Below are positions 8,491-16,549 of a DNA stretch of 23,017 nt, in pieces. The first letter of the stretch is position 1. Every line of letters starts with the position of its first letter. This DNA is from an uncultured Ezakiella sp. GTDB lineage: Bacteria > Bacillota > Clostridia > Tissierellales > Peptoniphilaceae. The translations under genes were made by a program, and so were the position numbers. The notes beneath the pieces were generated by a model, which searched no databases, was not told where the DNA came from, and worked only from the letters and a program-made list of their open reading frames with translations. The DNA lies in the NCBI GenBank assembly GCA_947293975.1, contig CAMYPV010000013.1:1-23017 (forward strand), given 5' to 3'.

Positions 8491-9320
8491 TTTTTTCTCC
8501 TTTCTATAATTATAAATCTATCCATATCACTATAGTCCTTAAAAATTTTATAATTAAATTTGCTATCATCTATTAATTTTTTTATCAATTCAGCATGAGT
8601 TTCATCAAATTCAATATAAACAGACGATTCATCACTAATAAAACGATCTAATTTACCAATTATTTTACTTATTATATCCATCCCATCATCACCAGAAAAA
8701 AGTGCTATATTCGGTTCAAATTTAACCACAGTTTCGTCTAAATTATCTTTTCTTAATAATGGAACATATGGAGGATTAATAGTAATTAAATCAAATTTAC
8801 CATCTATATTATCAAATAAGTCAGATTCTATAATATTAGCATTTACATTATATTTTTTGCAATTTATATCACAAACCTGCAAGGCTTCTTTAGAAATATC
8901 TGATAATATTGTATCGCTAATATCTAGCTCCTTGGATAATGTTATTCCAATGCATCCACTGCCTGTACACATATCCAAATATCTTTTAATTTTTTTATTT
9001 TTATTTCTCTTAATACATTCTTCTACCAAAATTTCAGTCTCTGGTCTAGGTATTAATACCCTATTATCAATGTAAAATATTCTATTAAAAAACTCTTTGT
9101 AATTTAAAATATAATTGTATGGCTCTCCAACATTTCTTCTATCAATAAATTCAAAAACTCTATTTACAGTTATATCGTCCAAGTCAATATTTCTGTTAAA
9201 ATGTATATCATTAAGACTTAAACGAGCAACATCTTGTAAAATTAAATTTACTTCATATTCTTTATTGAATTCAATATTTAATTTTTCTAAGACATGTTTT
9301 TTTAATTCAAATAATTTCAT
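8484..9320 (-). CDS. prmC: Release factor glutamine N5-methyltransferase
   Basis: PrmC transfers a methyl group from S-adenosylmethionine to the glutamine of the GGQ motif in RF-1 and RF-2. The 278-residue protein has the family's N-terminal helical domain with VGEPYNYIL (64-72) and FYIDNRVLIPRPETE (82-96). The SAM-binding motif is DMCTGSGCIG (116-125) and the catalytic NPPY is at 182-185. It directly precedes prfA with a seven-base overlap. The ATG at 9320 has no recognisable Shine-Dalgarno site: the bases before it are the T-rich tail of the hairpin that follows rpmE. Expression therefore seems to rest on readthrough from rpmE or an unseen promoter, consistent with low demand for the enzyme. 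Confidence 0.95.
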   Translation of the reverse strand: MKLFELKKHVLEKLNIEFNKEYEVNLILQDVARLSLNDIHFNRNIDLDDITVNRVFEFIDRRNVGEPYNYILNYKEFFNRIFYIDNRVLIPRPETEILVEECIKRNKNKKIKRYLDMCTGSGCIGITLSKELDISDTILSDISKEALQVCDINCKKYNVNANIIESDLFDNIDGKFDLITINPPYVPLLRKDNLDETVVKFEPNIALFSGDDGMDIISKIIGKLDRFISDESSVYIEFDETHAELIKKLIDDSKFNYKIFKDYSDMDRFIIIERRKNC

Positions 9321-9330
9321 AAAAATTTTT

Positions 9331-9361
9331 AATAAAATAAAAGAGCTGCATACATGCAGCT
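9331..9361 (-). terminator. Hairpin terminator after rpmE
   Basis: AGCTGCAT and ATGCAGCT (9344-9361) form a near-perfect stem, followed on the minus strand by CTTTTATTTTATT. It lies five bases after the rpmE stop and about 24 bases before prmC. It probably limits transcription entering prmC-prfA. A T-rich stretch also follows on the plus strand, but no plus-strand gene needs it. Confidence 0.85.
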
Positions 9362-9365
9362 ATTT

Positions 9366-9572
9366 TTATTTTTCTGATTTTTCATATTTTTTCTTAAATT
9401 TCTCAACTCTACCACCACGTTCAGCAAATTTTTGCTTACCTGTATAAAATGGATGGCACTCTGAGCAAACATCAACTTTTAATTCGTCTCTTGTTGAGCC
9501 AGTTTTAAAAGTATTACCGCATGCGCATGTAACATTTACTTCCTTAAATTCTGGATGTATACCTTGTTTCAT
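9366..9572 (-). CDS. rpmE: Ribosomal protein L31, zinc-binding form
   Basis: A 68-residue component of the large ribosomal subunit, bridging it to the small one. The N-terminus MKQGIHPEFKEV and the segment ending FYTGKQKFAERGGRVEKF are typical of bacterial L31. Cysteines at 16, 18, 36 and 39 (CAC and CSEC) make this the zinc-containing C+ form, which usually serves when zinc is sufficient. The frame extends three codons to a GTG at 9581, but that codon lies inside the Shine-Dalgarno region GAGAGGTGAG, so ATG 9572 is the better start. It has its own promoter and is followed at once by a terminator, as expected for an abundant small ribosomal protein. Confidence 0.97.
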   Translation of the reverse strand: MKQGIHPEFKEVNVTCACGNTFKTGSTRDELKVDVCSECHPFYTGKQKFAERGGRVEKFKKKYEKSEK

Positions 9573-9622
9573 ATTACTCACCTCTCTCTATAATATTCGA
9601 TAGTTCGCTTTTCAACTATATT

Positions 9623-9651
9623 ATTATATATCTTTTTAGTCAAAAATGCAA
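9623..9651 (-). promoter_or_regulatory. Promoter of rpmE
   Basis: -35 TTGCAT (9646-9651), a 17-base spacer and a perfect -10 TATAAT (9623-9628). The -35 box lies three bases after the glpX stop codon. The predicted start near 9616 leaves a short leader containing TAGTT/AACTA arms (9601-9618) that could fold weakly. Confidence 0.85.
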
Positions 9652-9654
9652 GTG

Positions 9655-10623
9655 TTATTTAGCATACTCAGGTTTCTTATCCAAATAATGTACAGCTTTA
9701 ATAAACCTTACAGTTCCTGTTTCAGCTCTTAATACAAGAGTTTCTGTTTCTGCAACATTCTTTTTGATAAATTTAACACCATCTAGTAATTCGCCGTGAC
9801 TTACTCCTGTAGCAGCAAAAGCCGCTTCATTGCCCTTAACCAAATCGTCAATTCCATAAATTGTATTGCATTTTACGCCCATTTTTTCACATCTTTCTTC
9901 CTCTTCTTTGCTGTTAGGAGTAAGATATCCTTCAAAATGACCGCCTAAACATTTTAATGCAACAGCAGCAAGAACTCCCTCTGGTGCGCCACCTCTACCA
10001 ATTAAGATATCGCCACTTACATGATCAAAGCAAGTTGATATTGCACCAATAACGTCTCCGTCTTGTATAAATCTAATCCTTGCACCTGCTTTTCTAATCC
10101 TCTTAGCGTAATCATCATGTCTTTCTCTGTCTAACATAACTACAGTTATATCAGAAATATCCTTATTTAAAACTTGTGTCAATATCTCCAAGTTTTTTTC
10201 GATTGGATACTCTATAGATACTTTGCCTTTAGCCTTAGGACCACAAGCAAGTTTTTCCATGTACATATCCGGTGCATGTAAAAGATGTCCCTCTGGTGCA
10301 ACTGCAACAACTGAAATTGCATCATTCATACCTTTTGAAATAGCTGTTGTGCCGTCTAATGGATCAACTGCAATATCAATATGAAGAGAACCCTCATTTC
10401 TTTGACCAATTTTCTCTCCTATATAAAGCATTGGAGCTTCGTCGATTTCACCTTCGCCAATAACAACAGTACCATTTATATCAACTGTTTCAAACATATT
10501 TCTCATAGCATCAACAGCAGCTTGATCTGCGGCATTTTTATCACCTTTGCCTAAAAATTTTGCAGAATGTAATGCAGCTGCTTCTGTAACTCTAGCCAAA
10601 TTCATTACTAGATTTCTATCCAT
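9655..10623 (-). CDS. glpX: Class II fructose-1,6-bisphosphatase, GlpX type
   Basis: GlpX hydrolyses fructose 1,6-bisphosphate to fructose 6-phosphate in gluconeogenesis; some homologues also use sedoheptulose 1,7-bisphosphate. The 322-residue length is usual. Metal- and phosphate-binding motifs are GTVVIGEGEIDEAP (51-64) and DPLDGT (87-92), followed by the RGGAPEGVLAAVALKCLGG segment at about 210-228. AAGGAGT lies six bases upstream of the ATG. It is 11 bases downstream of the transaldolase, so both probably act on a common fructose 6-phosphate pool. No terminator is visible after it; the rpmE promoter starts immediately. Confidence 0.96.
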   Translation of the reverse strand: MDRNLVMNLARVTEAAALHSAKFLGKGDKNAADQAAVDAMRNMFETVDINGTVVIGEGEIDEAPMLYIGEKIGQRNEGSLHIDIAVDPLDGTTAISKGMNDAISVVAVAPEGHLLHAPDMYMEKLACGPKAKGKVSIEYPIEKNLEILTQVLNKDISDITVVMLDRERHDDYAKRIRKAGARIRFIQDGDVIGAISTCFDHVSGDILIGRGGAPEGVLAAVALKCLGGHFEGYLTPNSKEEEERCEKMGVKCNTIYGIDDLVKGNEAAFAATGVSHGELLDGVKFIKKNVAETETLVLRAETGTVRFIKAVHYLDKKPEYAK

Positions 10624-10634
10624 TTTATTACTCC

Positions 10635-11288
10635 TTATTTATTACCTTGTTGAAACTTGTTCCAATCCTTTTTAAACCCTTCAATCCCCTTATCAGTTAA
10701 TGGGTGATTTATCATTTGGTTAAAGACTTTATAAGGAATTGTAGCAATATCACTACCAGCCTTTGCAGCGTCATTTACGTGGTTAACAGTTCTAACAGAT
10801 GCTGCAATAACTTCTGTATTTATACCATAATAATTAAACACATTCATTATGTCTTTAATTAACTGCATACCATCATATCCAATATCATCAATTCTGCCAA
10901 TAAATGGACTAACATAAGTAGCGCCAGCATTTGCTGCCATTAATGCTTGATTTAATGAAAAAATTAGCGTGCAGTTAGTTTTTATTCCTTCAGAAGATAA
11001 AATCTTAATAGCGCTTAAAGCTTCTTTAGTCATAGGAACTTTAACTACTATGTTTTCATGTATTTTAGCAAGTTCTCTTGCTTCGGCCACCATACCATCA
11101 GTATCATACGAATTTACCTCAGCGCTTATTGGGCCATCTACAATATTTGTAATTTCTGTTACTACAGATTTAAAATCTTTGCCTTCCTTTGCAATCAAGC
11201 TAGGGTTAGTAGTTACGCCAGATATAACGCCTAGGTTTGCGATTTCCTTTATTTCATCAATATTAGCTGTATCTATAAAAAAACGCAT
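10635..11288 (-). CDS. Transaldolase of the small TalC / fructose-6-phosphate aldolase type
   Basis: The 217-residue protein belongs to the short transaldolase subfamily that includes TalC and fructose-6-phosphate aldolase. It starts MRFFIDTANIDEIKEIANLG, has GVTTNPSLIAKEG (24-36), and the Schiff-base lysine at 83 in IVVKVPMTKEA (80-90). TNCTLIFS (104-111) and SPFIGRIDDIG (127-137) complete the barrel. In many Bacillota this protein serves as transaldolase of the non-oxidative pentose phosphate pathway, moving a dihydroxyacetone unit between sugar phosphates. Transaldolase and aldolase activity cannot be told apart safely here. The ribosome site AGGAGT overlaps the stop codon (TAG) of the nitroreductase-like gene, and glpX follows. 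Confidence 0.94.
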   Translation of the reverse strand: MRFFIDTANIDEIKEIANLGVISGVTTNPSLIAKEGKDFKSVVTEITNIVDGPISAEVNSYDTDGMVAEARELAKIHENIVVKVPMTKEALSAIKILSSEGIKTNCTLIFSLNQALMAANAGATYVSPFIGRIDDIGYDGMQLIKDIMNVFNYYGINTEVIAASVRTVNHVNDAAKAGSDIATIPYKVFNQMINHPLTDKGIEGFKKDWNKFQQGNK

Positions 11289-11296
11289 TTTTACTC

Positions 11297-12088
11297 CTAT
11301 AAATCAATTGATCCAATTTTTACAAAACCATTTTCTGGTTTTAATTGATCTTCTACTTTCCATTTTTTGTCAAATCCTGTCATATTATAAAGTCTTTCAT
11401 AATAATACATTATAATACCAGCATCTTCATAGAAATATTTTCCGTCATATTCTGCCAAATATAAATCAACAGAATTATTATTCACAACAAATCTCCACGT
11501 TTGAGAATTCAATGTGTTAGGAGCAAAACGAATGTAATAGAATAAATCATCTAGTCCACGTTGTTCTAATATGTCTAAATCAATAGGATTATTTAATTTG
11601 CCATCAAATACAATCTCATCAACAGGCTTTCTTTCACTTGCTTCTTCGACCACAAATGGATTTCTAGCCTTTGGATAGCCAATTGCTAAAATTATATCAG
11701 GTCTGTGGTTTGTACCGAATATTTTTTCGCGAACATCATTTGGAGTATCAAAAAGACCAATCCAGCATGAGCCCAAACCTTCTGATTCAAGAAATGTAAT
11801 TATATCTTCTGCATTATACATTCCAATAACTTTTTCTCTATCTGATGAAGAGCCAAGGTCAACTGAAATGTAACTTGGTGCATCAATCATTACTCCATTG
11901 TATCCTGCATGACCATCTAATCCTTTATAAATAGCTTTGCCATCTACATGTAATTCAAAAGTATTTGCCTTATCTGCATTAAAAACTCTGATTAAGTTTT
12001 TAATCTTTTCCAATGTATCCTTGCTTACAGCACGAGATTTAAAATGTCTTACACTTTTTCTCGAACTTAAAAAATTATTCATTAACAT
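11297..12088 (-). CDS. Nitroreductase-family protein (putative flavoprotein)
   Basis: The N-terminus, FLSSRKSVRHFKSRAVSKD, is the FMN-phosphate-binding start of nitroreductase-fold proteins. The middle has AEDIITFLESEGLGSCWIGL and ILAIGYPKARNPF, also standard for the fold. The C-terminal half (FAPNTLNSQTWRFVV and DAGIIMYYYERL) repeats a nitroreductase-like half. This places the 263-residue protein with the TM1586-like group, in which both halves of the dimer fold lie in one chain. Such proteins may reduce nitro compounds or quinones, but the natural substrate is unknown. AGGAGG sits seven bases before ATG 12088; an ATG two codons later is possible. It is first in an operon with transaldolase and glpX, with its own promoter. 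Confidence 0.82.
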   Translation of the reverse strand: MLMNNFLSSRKSVRHFKSRAVSKDTLEKIKNLIRVFNADKANTFELHVDGKAIYKGLDGHAGYNGVMIDAPSYISVDLGSSSDREKVIGMYNAEDIITFLESEGLGSCWIGLFDTPNDVREKIFGTNHRPDIILAIGYPKARNPFVVEEASERKPVDEIVFDGKLNNPIDLDILEQRGLDDLFYYIRFAPNTLNSQTWRFVVNNNSVDLYLAEYDGKYFYEDAGIIMYYYERLYNMTGFDKKWKVEDQLKPENGFVKIGSIDL

Positions 12089-12107
12089 AATTTTACCTCC
12101 TAAATAT

Positions 12108-12137
12108 ATTATAACAAATTATATTGAAAAATGCTAA
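12108..12137 (-). promoter_or_regulatory. Promoter of the nitroreductase-transaldolase-glpX operon
   Basis: A perfect -10 TATAAT (12108-12113) with an extended TGn before it, and a partial -35 TTAGCA (12132-12137) at 18 bases. The -35 overlaps the dtd stop codon. AGGAGG begins only about seven bases after the -10, so the transcript would have a very short leader. Confidence 0.7.
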
Positions 12138-12583
12138 TCTTCGCGAGAATCTAAAATAATTGTCACTGGACCATTATTGTTAAAAATCAAATTCATATCC
12201 GCTCCGAATTCACCAGTCAAAACATCAAGATTTGATTTTTTTAATTCTCTAACAACATCTTCATACAAAGCATTTCCTAATTCTCTACCAGCAGCATTCA
12301 TAAAATTTGGTCTTCTGCCCTTTTTACATTTTGCATGAAGAGTAAATTGACTTACAACAAATATACTTGCATTAACATCTATAGCACTTAAATTCATCTT
12401 TCCATCATCATCAGAAAAAATTCGTAACTCTGGAATTTTTCTCACTATATATTCTACATCTTCATTTGTGTCATCATTTTTTACGCCCAATAACACCAAT
12501 AACGCTTTATTATCTGTCTTTGAGTAGACTTTATCATCAATTATACATTTAATGCCATCTGTTCTTTGTATCACAGCAATCAT
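12134..12583 (-). CDS. dtd: D-aminoacyl-tRNA deacylase
   Basis: Dtd removes D-amino acids (and glycine from tRNA-Ala) mischarged on tRNA. From ATG 12583 the protein has 149 residues, close to the usual 145. It has the start MIAVIQRT, SQFTLHA (78-84), KGRRPNFMNAA (88-98), and FGADMNLIFNNNGPVT (126-141) with the Gly-cisPro motif that rejects L-amino acids. The frame can be extended eight codons to 12607 inside rel, but MIAVIQR is the family N-terminus and the ATG comes one base after the rel stop. AGGAAG in the last rel codons is a modest ribosome site. Coupling to rel is common in Bacillota. Confidence 0.96.
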   Translation of the reverse strand: MIAVIQRTDGIKCIIDDKVYSKTDNKALLVLLGVKNDDTNEDVEYIVRKIPELRIFSDDDGKMNLSAIDVNASIFVVSQFTLHAKCKKGRRPNFMNAAGRELGNALYEDVVRELKKSNLDVLTGEFGADMNLIFNNNGPVTIILDSRED

Positions 12584-12584
12584 A

Positions 12585-14729
12585 CTAATTAATCTTCCTA
12601 TATGCATCCAAAACTGATGGAATCAATTTTAAATCTCTTAAAATTGCATTTAATTCGCCTTTATTATCAACCTTAACGCTCATAGATATTGTAACCATAG
12701 AATTCTCTTCAACCTTTGCATTTAAACCAGTCAATTGCGCTTTTTGTTCTCTCATGAATCCTGCTACTTCACTTAATAAACCAACTCTGTCAGTTGCTCT
12801 GATTTCAATATTGCTATAAAACGCTCCGTCAATATCATTGCTCCATCTAACTGATATTTCAGATAATCTATTTTTTAATTGTGTAGCATTAGGACAATCC
12901 AATCTATGAACACTTACGCCATGACCCTTTGTAACAAATCCAATTATATTGTCACCGGGCAATGGATTACAGCATTTAGATAATCTGACTTTTAAGCCAG
13001 GTATATCATCAACAATTACAGAGCTTTGAGATCTTGATACCTGATCTTTTGGTTCAAATAATTGCTCTGGAATATTGTTTTTAGGTTTTAAAATTTCTAC
13101 TTGAGACCTTATTTTATTAACTACATTTGCTAATTTTAGGTTACCATAACCAATTGAATGATATATATCATCTATTTCATTTGCTGAGAAATATACTAAT
13201 AAATCATCGATGTTTTCTTTAGATAATGCAATATTTGGATTAATATTAATCGCCTTTAATTCATTCCAAAGCATATCCTTACCGAGAGCTGTGTTTTCTT
13301 CTTTATCAATTGATCTAAACCATGATTTAATTTTACTCTTTGCTCTTGTACTTTTTACAAATTTTAGCCAGTCTCTACTTGGACCAACCAAGTTTTTACT
13401 CTTGGTAATCTCAACTATATTACCATTTTCTAATTTATAATTTAACGGAACAATCTTTCCATCAACTTTAGCACCAATACATCTATTTCCAACATCAGTA
13501 TGAACTCTGTACGCAAAGTCTACAGGAGTAGATCCTTGTGGCAAATCAATTACATCACCATTTGGAGTAAAAACAAATACTTCATCATTAAAGAAATCGA
13601 CCTTTAGTGTTTCCATAAAGTCTTTAGGATCAGTTAAGTCAGATTGCCATTCCATTAATTGTTTTAACCATTTTAAATTAGAGTTAAAATTAATATTTTT
13701 TAATTTTTCTTTATACATCCAGTGTGCAGCGATACCATATTCAGCTGTTCTATGCATATCCCAAGTCCTAATTTGAACCTCAAATATATCACCATCATTA
13801 CTCATAACAGTAGTATGAAGCGACTGATACATATTAGGCTTAGGCATAGCAATATAGTCCTTAAATCTTCCAGGAATCGGTTTCCAGTTTGCATGAACAA
13901 CACCAAGTGCTGTATAACAATCATTTAAAGTATCGAGAATAATTCGTACTGCAGTTAAATCGTATATTGACTCAAATGATTTATTTTGATCCTTCATTTT
14001 TTTATATATTGAATAAAAACTCTTTGGACGACCTTCAATATAATATTTTAAATTTTGTTCATCAAGTTTTTCTTTTAATTTTTCGATAATATTGTCAATT
14101 TGATACTCACGTTCGGCTCTTTTTTTATTAACTTTTTCTACCAAATCATAATAAGTATCTGGGTCAAGATGCCTTAAGCAAAGATCTTCTAACTCCCATT
14201 TAATTTTCGAAATACCAAGCCTGTGAGCAAGAGGAGCATATATATCAAGTGTCTCTTTTGCAATTCTAATGCGCTTTTCATCTGCCATATATTCAAGTGT
14301 ACGCAAATTGTGCAATCTATCTGCCAACTTAACAATGACAACCCTTATATCCTTGCTCATTGCTAAGACTAATTTTCTGATATTCTCTGCCTGTGATTCT
14401 TCGCCTGATTGATAGTTTAAATTCTTGATCTTTGTAACGCCTTCGACAATGTTTGCAATATCTGTACCAAATTTTTCTTCGATATCCTCATAAGTCGCAT
14501 CCGTATCTTCTATCGTGTCATGCAGTAATCCAGCGCAAATAGTTGCAACATCCATATTCAATTCTGCCAATATTTCAGCCACAGCAATAGGATGAATTAT
14601 ATATGGCTCCCCGCTTTTTCTTTTTTGACCCTCATGATGTTTATATGCATAGTCAAAAGCCTTTTCAACTAAATTTTTGTCAAAATTACTATCATAACTT
14701 TCAATAATTTCTAATAATCTCTCAATCAT
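12585..14729 (-). CDS. rel: Bifunctional (p)ppGpp synthetase/hydrolase
   Basis: This ribosome-associated enzyme makes and degrades the stringent-response alarmones. The 714 residues show the long Rel/RelA/SpoT layout. The HD hydrolase domain includes HHEGQKRKSGEPYIIHP (31-47) and LLHDTIEDT (68-76). The synthetase domain includes GRPKSFYSIYKKM (233-245), RFKD (288-291), NMYQSLHTTV (299-308) and EVQIRT (317-322). TGS is at about 384-443, a Cys-containing zinc-finger domain at 584-613 (KCCNPLPGDN, RLDCPN), and a C-terminal ACT domain at about 640-714. RFKD in place of EFDD is the signature of bifunctional enzymes, and the intact HD motif agrees. A very strong AGGAGGAGGTGA site precedes the ATG, four bases after the recJ stop. 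The gene lies in recJ-rel-dtd. Confidence 0.97.
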   Translation of the reverse strand: MIERLLEIIESYDSNFDKNLVEKAFDYAYKHHEGQKRKSGEPYIIHPIAVAEILAELNMDVATICAGLLHDTIEDTDATYEDIEEKFGTDIANIVEGVTKIKNLNYQSGEESQAENIRKLVLAMSKDIRVVIVKLADRLHNLRTLEYMADEKRIRIAKETLDIYAPLAHRLGISKIKWELEDLCLRHLDPDTYYDLVEKVNKKRAEREYQIDNIIEKLKEKLDEQNLKYYIEGRPKSFYSIYKKMKDQNKSFESIYDLTAVRIILDTLNDCYTALGVVHANWKPIPGRFKDYIAMPKPNMYQSLHTTVMSNDGDIFEVQIRTWDMHRTAEYGIAAHWMYKEKLKNINFNSNLKWLKQLMEWQSDLTDPKDFMETLKVDFFNDEVFVFTPNGDVIDLPQGSTPVDFAYRVHTDVGNRCIGAKVDGKIVPLNYKLENGNIVEITKSKNLVGPSRDWLKFVKSTRAKSKIKSWFRSIDKEENTALGKDMLWNELKAININPNIALSKENIDDLLVYFSANEIDDIYHSIGYGNLKLANVVNKIRSQVEILKPKNNIPEQLFEPKDQVSRSQSSVIVDDIPGLKVRLSKCCNPLPGDNIIGFVTKGHGVSVHRLDCPNATQLKNRLSEISVRWSNDIDGAFYSNIEIRATDRVGLLSEVAGFMREQKAQLTGLNAKVEENSMVTISMSVKVDNKGELNAILRDLKLIPSVLDAYRKIN

Positions 14730-14733
14730 AAAA

Positions 14734-16473
14734 TCACCTCCTCCTATAAGTTTTTACAACAATGTCTACATCTTTTACACCTCTAAAATCATTTAACTTC
14801 GGATAGTAAACAATGTCAATCTTTATATTGCCTTGCGCAATCATTAAATTTAAATTTTCGTCACTCTTGACTATCTTATCTAAAAAAATATCTTCGTTTT
14901 CAAATAAAACTACTTCCTTAACAGTATTTGTAGATGTTAGCAACTGCAATTTAATGACATTCCTATTTTGACCAAAAACTCTAAAATTTTTCAAAATTAA
15001 ATCTGTATCTGCAAATAATGGTTCTGGATTTCCCTTGCCAAATGGTCTAAATGAATTAATCATGTCAAGAAGTCTAATATCAACAAGTGCAATTGGAAAA
15101 ATCGCATCTACATACACTTCTTTTTTTAGGTCTATATCCACCTTATCGGCATAACTATTGAGCGATTCTTTTAACGCTAATAACTTATCCTTATCAATCG
15201 ACATTCCAGCTGCCATAGCGTGACCGCCAAATTTATTTAATAAATTACTACAATTAGTTAATGCATCAAAAATATTAAAATTTTCTATCGAACGCGCTGA
15301 GCCCTTCAGACCATCTTTTGCATCTGTAAAAATAATCGTTGGCCTATAATATTTTTCCTTGATTCGTCCGGCAATAATACCAGCTACCGATTCATGTGTA
15401 TCTTCGGCATATTCGACAATAAATTTATCTAAATTTTCTTTATCAATCTTGCTTAAAGCTTTTTTAAGGCCTTCTTCAGTCATTAACTTTCTTTCTTCAT
15501 TTAAAACATTAAGTTCGTTTGCGAGATATTTAGCTCGGTTTTTATCGCTTGTAGTCAATAATTCTATACCCAAAGACGCTGTATCTAATCTACCGCTTGC
15601 ATTAAATCTCGGTCCTATAATAAAGCCTATATGATAGGTATCAATTGTATTTTTTTGAACCTGAGCAACTTCGTACAATGCGTTTAATCCAATGTTATTT
15701 GTTTTTCGTAACTCAGATATCCCCTTTGTGGCAATATATCTATTTTCCTTTGTCAAATCAACAACATCACACACCGTCCCCATTGCTGCAAATGATATAA
15801 TTTCCGAATAAATTTCATCATCTAATAAATTATATTTTTTTAATAATTCGACACATATTTTAAATACTACTCCTGCACCGCAAAGCTCTTTATATGGGTA
15901 CTTGCAATCAATTCTATGTGGATTTATAACGCCCAACGCACATGGCAGTATATCTTTACCATCTTCATTTTTAATTTCATGATGATCAGTTACAATTAAA
16001 TCAATATTTAATTCTTTTGCAGCATCAGCAGCCTCAAAAGCTTGAACACCATTATCACATGTAATGATTAAATCTCCACCCTCATTTTTTATTTCTTTTA
16101 CTATATCAGGATTAATTCCATACCCATCATTTACTCTATGAGGAATTTTATAATTAACATCTATTCCTAATTTTTTAAATGATTTAATAAAAATAGAAGT
16201 GCTAGTAATACCATCAACATCATAATCTCCGACAATATAAACTTTTTTATTATTTAGTATAACATCATCAATGGCGATTTTAAATATATCAAAATCCTTC
16301 ATAAGATTAACATCATTTAAAAGTGTATCTGGATTATATATAAATGATTCAATATCTTTCATGTCAACAATATCTCTATTGTATAGAATTTGTAGTTTTG
16401 TCCTACTAAGTAAATCTAAAGAAGCATTAGGCATCAAATCTTTATTCTTTTGTTTTATAAACCACTTCTCCAT
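14734..16473 (-). CDS. recJ: Single-stranded-DNA-specific 5'-3' exonuclease RecJ
   Basis: RecJ degrades single-stranded DNA from 5' ends in recombination and mismatch or base-excision repair. The 579-residue protein has VYIVGDYDVDGITSTS (78-93), with the metal-binding aspartates, and VTDHHEIKNE (161-170), the DHH signature. GPRFNASGRLDTA (287-299) and the DHHA1 motif GGHAMAAGMS (416-425) follow. The last 120 residues are consistent with an OB-fold. The length matches E. coli RecJ and is shorter than B. subtilis RecJ, which carries an extra C-terminal domain. GGAGG lies six bases before ATG 16473. Its promoter overlaps the end of the secDF unit, and rel and dtd follow. Confidence 0.95.
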   Translation of the reverse strand: MEKWFIKQKNKDLMPNASLDLLSRTKLQILYNRDIVDMKDIESFIYNPDTLLNDVNLMKDFDIFKIAIDDVILNNKKVYIVGDYDVDGITSTSIFIKSFKKLGIDVNYKIPHRVNDGYGINPDIVKEIKNEGGDLIITCDNGVQAFEAADAAKELNIDLIVTDHHEIKNEDGKDILPCALGVINPHRIDCKYPYKELCGAGVVFKICVELLKKYNLLDDEIYSEIISFAAMGTVCDVVDLTKENRYIATKGISELRKTNNIGLNALYEVAQVQKNTIDTYHIGFIIGPRFNASGRLDTASLGIELLTTSDKNRAKYLANELNVLNEERKLMTEEGLKKALSKIDKENLDKFIVEYAEDTHESVAGIIAGRIKEKYYRPTIIFTDAKDGLKGSARSIENFNIFDALTNCSNLLNKFGGHAMAAGMSIDKDKLLALKESLNSYADKVDIDLKKEVYVDAIFPIALVDIRLLDMINSFRPFGKGNPEPLFADTDLILKNFRVFGQNRNVIKLQLLTSTNTVKEVVLFENEDIFLDKIVKSDENLNLMIAQGNIKIDIVYYPKLNDFRGVKDVDIVVKTYRRR

Positions 16474-16492
16474 TTTGCCTCCAAATAAAAAT

Positions 16493-16520
16493 AAAAAAAT
16501 AAGGGTAATACATACCCTTA
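16493..16520 (-). terminator. Terminator of the yajC-scf-secDF transcription unit
   Basis: TAAGGGTA and TACCCTTA (16500-16507 and 16513-16520) form an 8-bp stem around a five-base loop, followed on the minus strand by seven T residues (16493-16499). It lies 30 bases after the secF stop and is the only good terminator between secF and recJ. Confidence 0.88.
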
Positions 16521-16548
16521 TTGTAACACTTTTTTAAATTTTAGTCTA
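16520..16548 (-). promoter_or_regulatory. Promoter of recJ-rel-dtd, overlapping the secF terminator
   Basis: -35 TAGACT (16543-16548), a 17-base spacer and -10 TACAAT (16520-16525) with an extended TGn before it. Predicted initiation is near 16513, i.e. at the loop side of the terminator hairpin, so transcripts from here lack its 5' arm. No other promoter candidate lies between secF and recJ. Confidence 0.65.
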
Positions 16549-16549
16549 G

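Noticed and set aside
9601..9618. Hairpin in the rpmE leader as an L31 autoregulatory site
   Set aside because: Only five paired bases at the arms; too weak to support a call without comparative data.
12584..12607. N-terminal extension of dtd inside rel
   Set aside because: MIAVIQR at 12583 matches the family start; the eight extra codons are out-of-frame rel sequence.
12585..14729. Met in place of Gly in the Rel NMYQSLH motif as an inactivating change
   Set aside because: I recall the same NMYQSLH form in Firmicutes Rel proteins, and all catalytic residues around it are intact.
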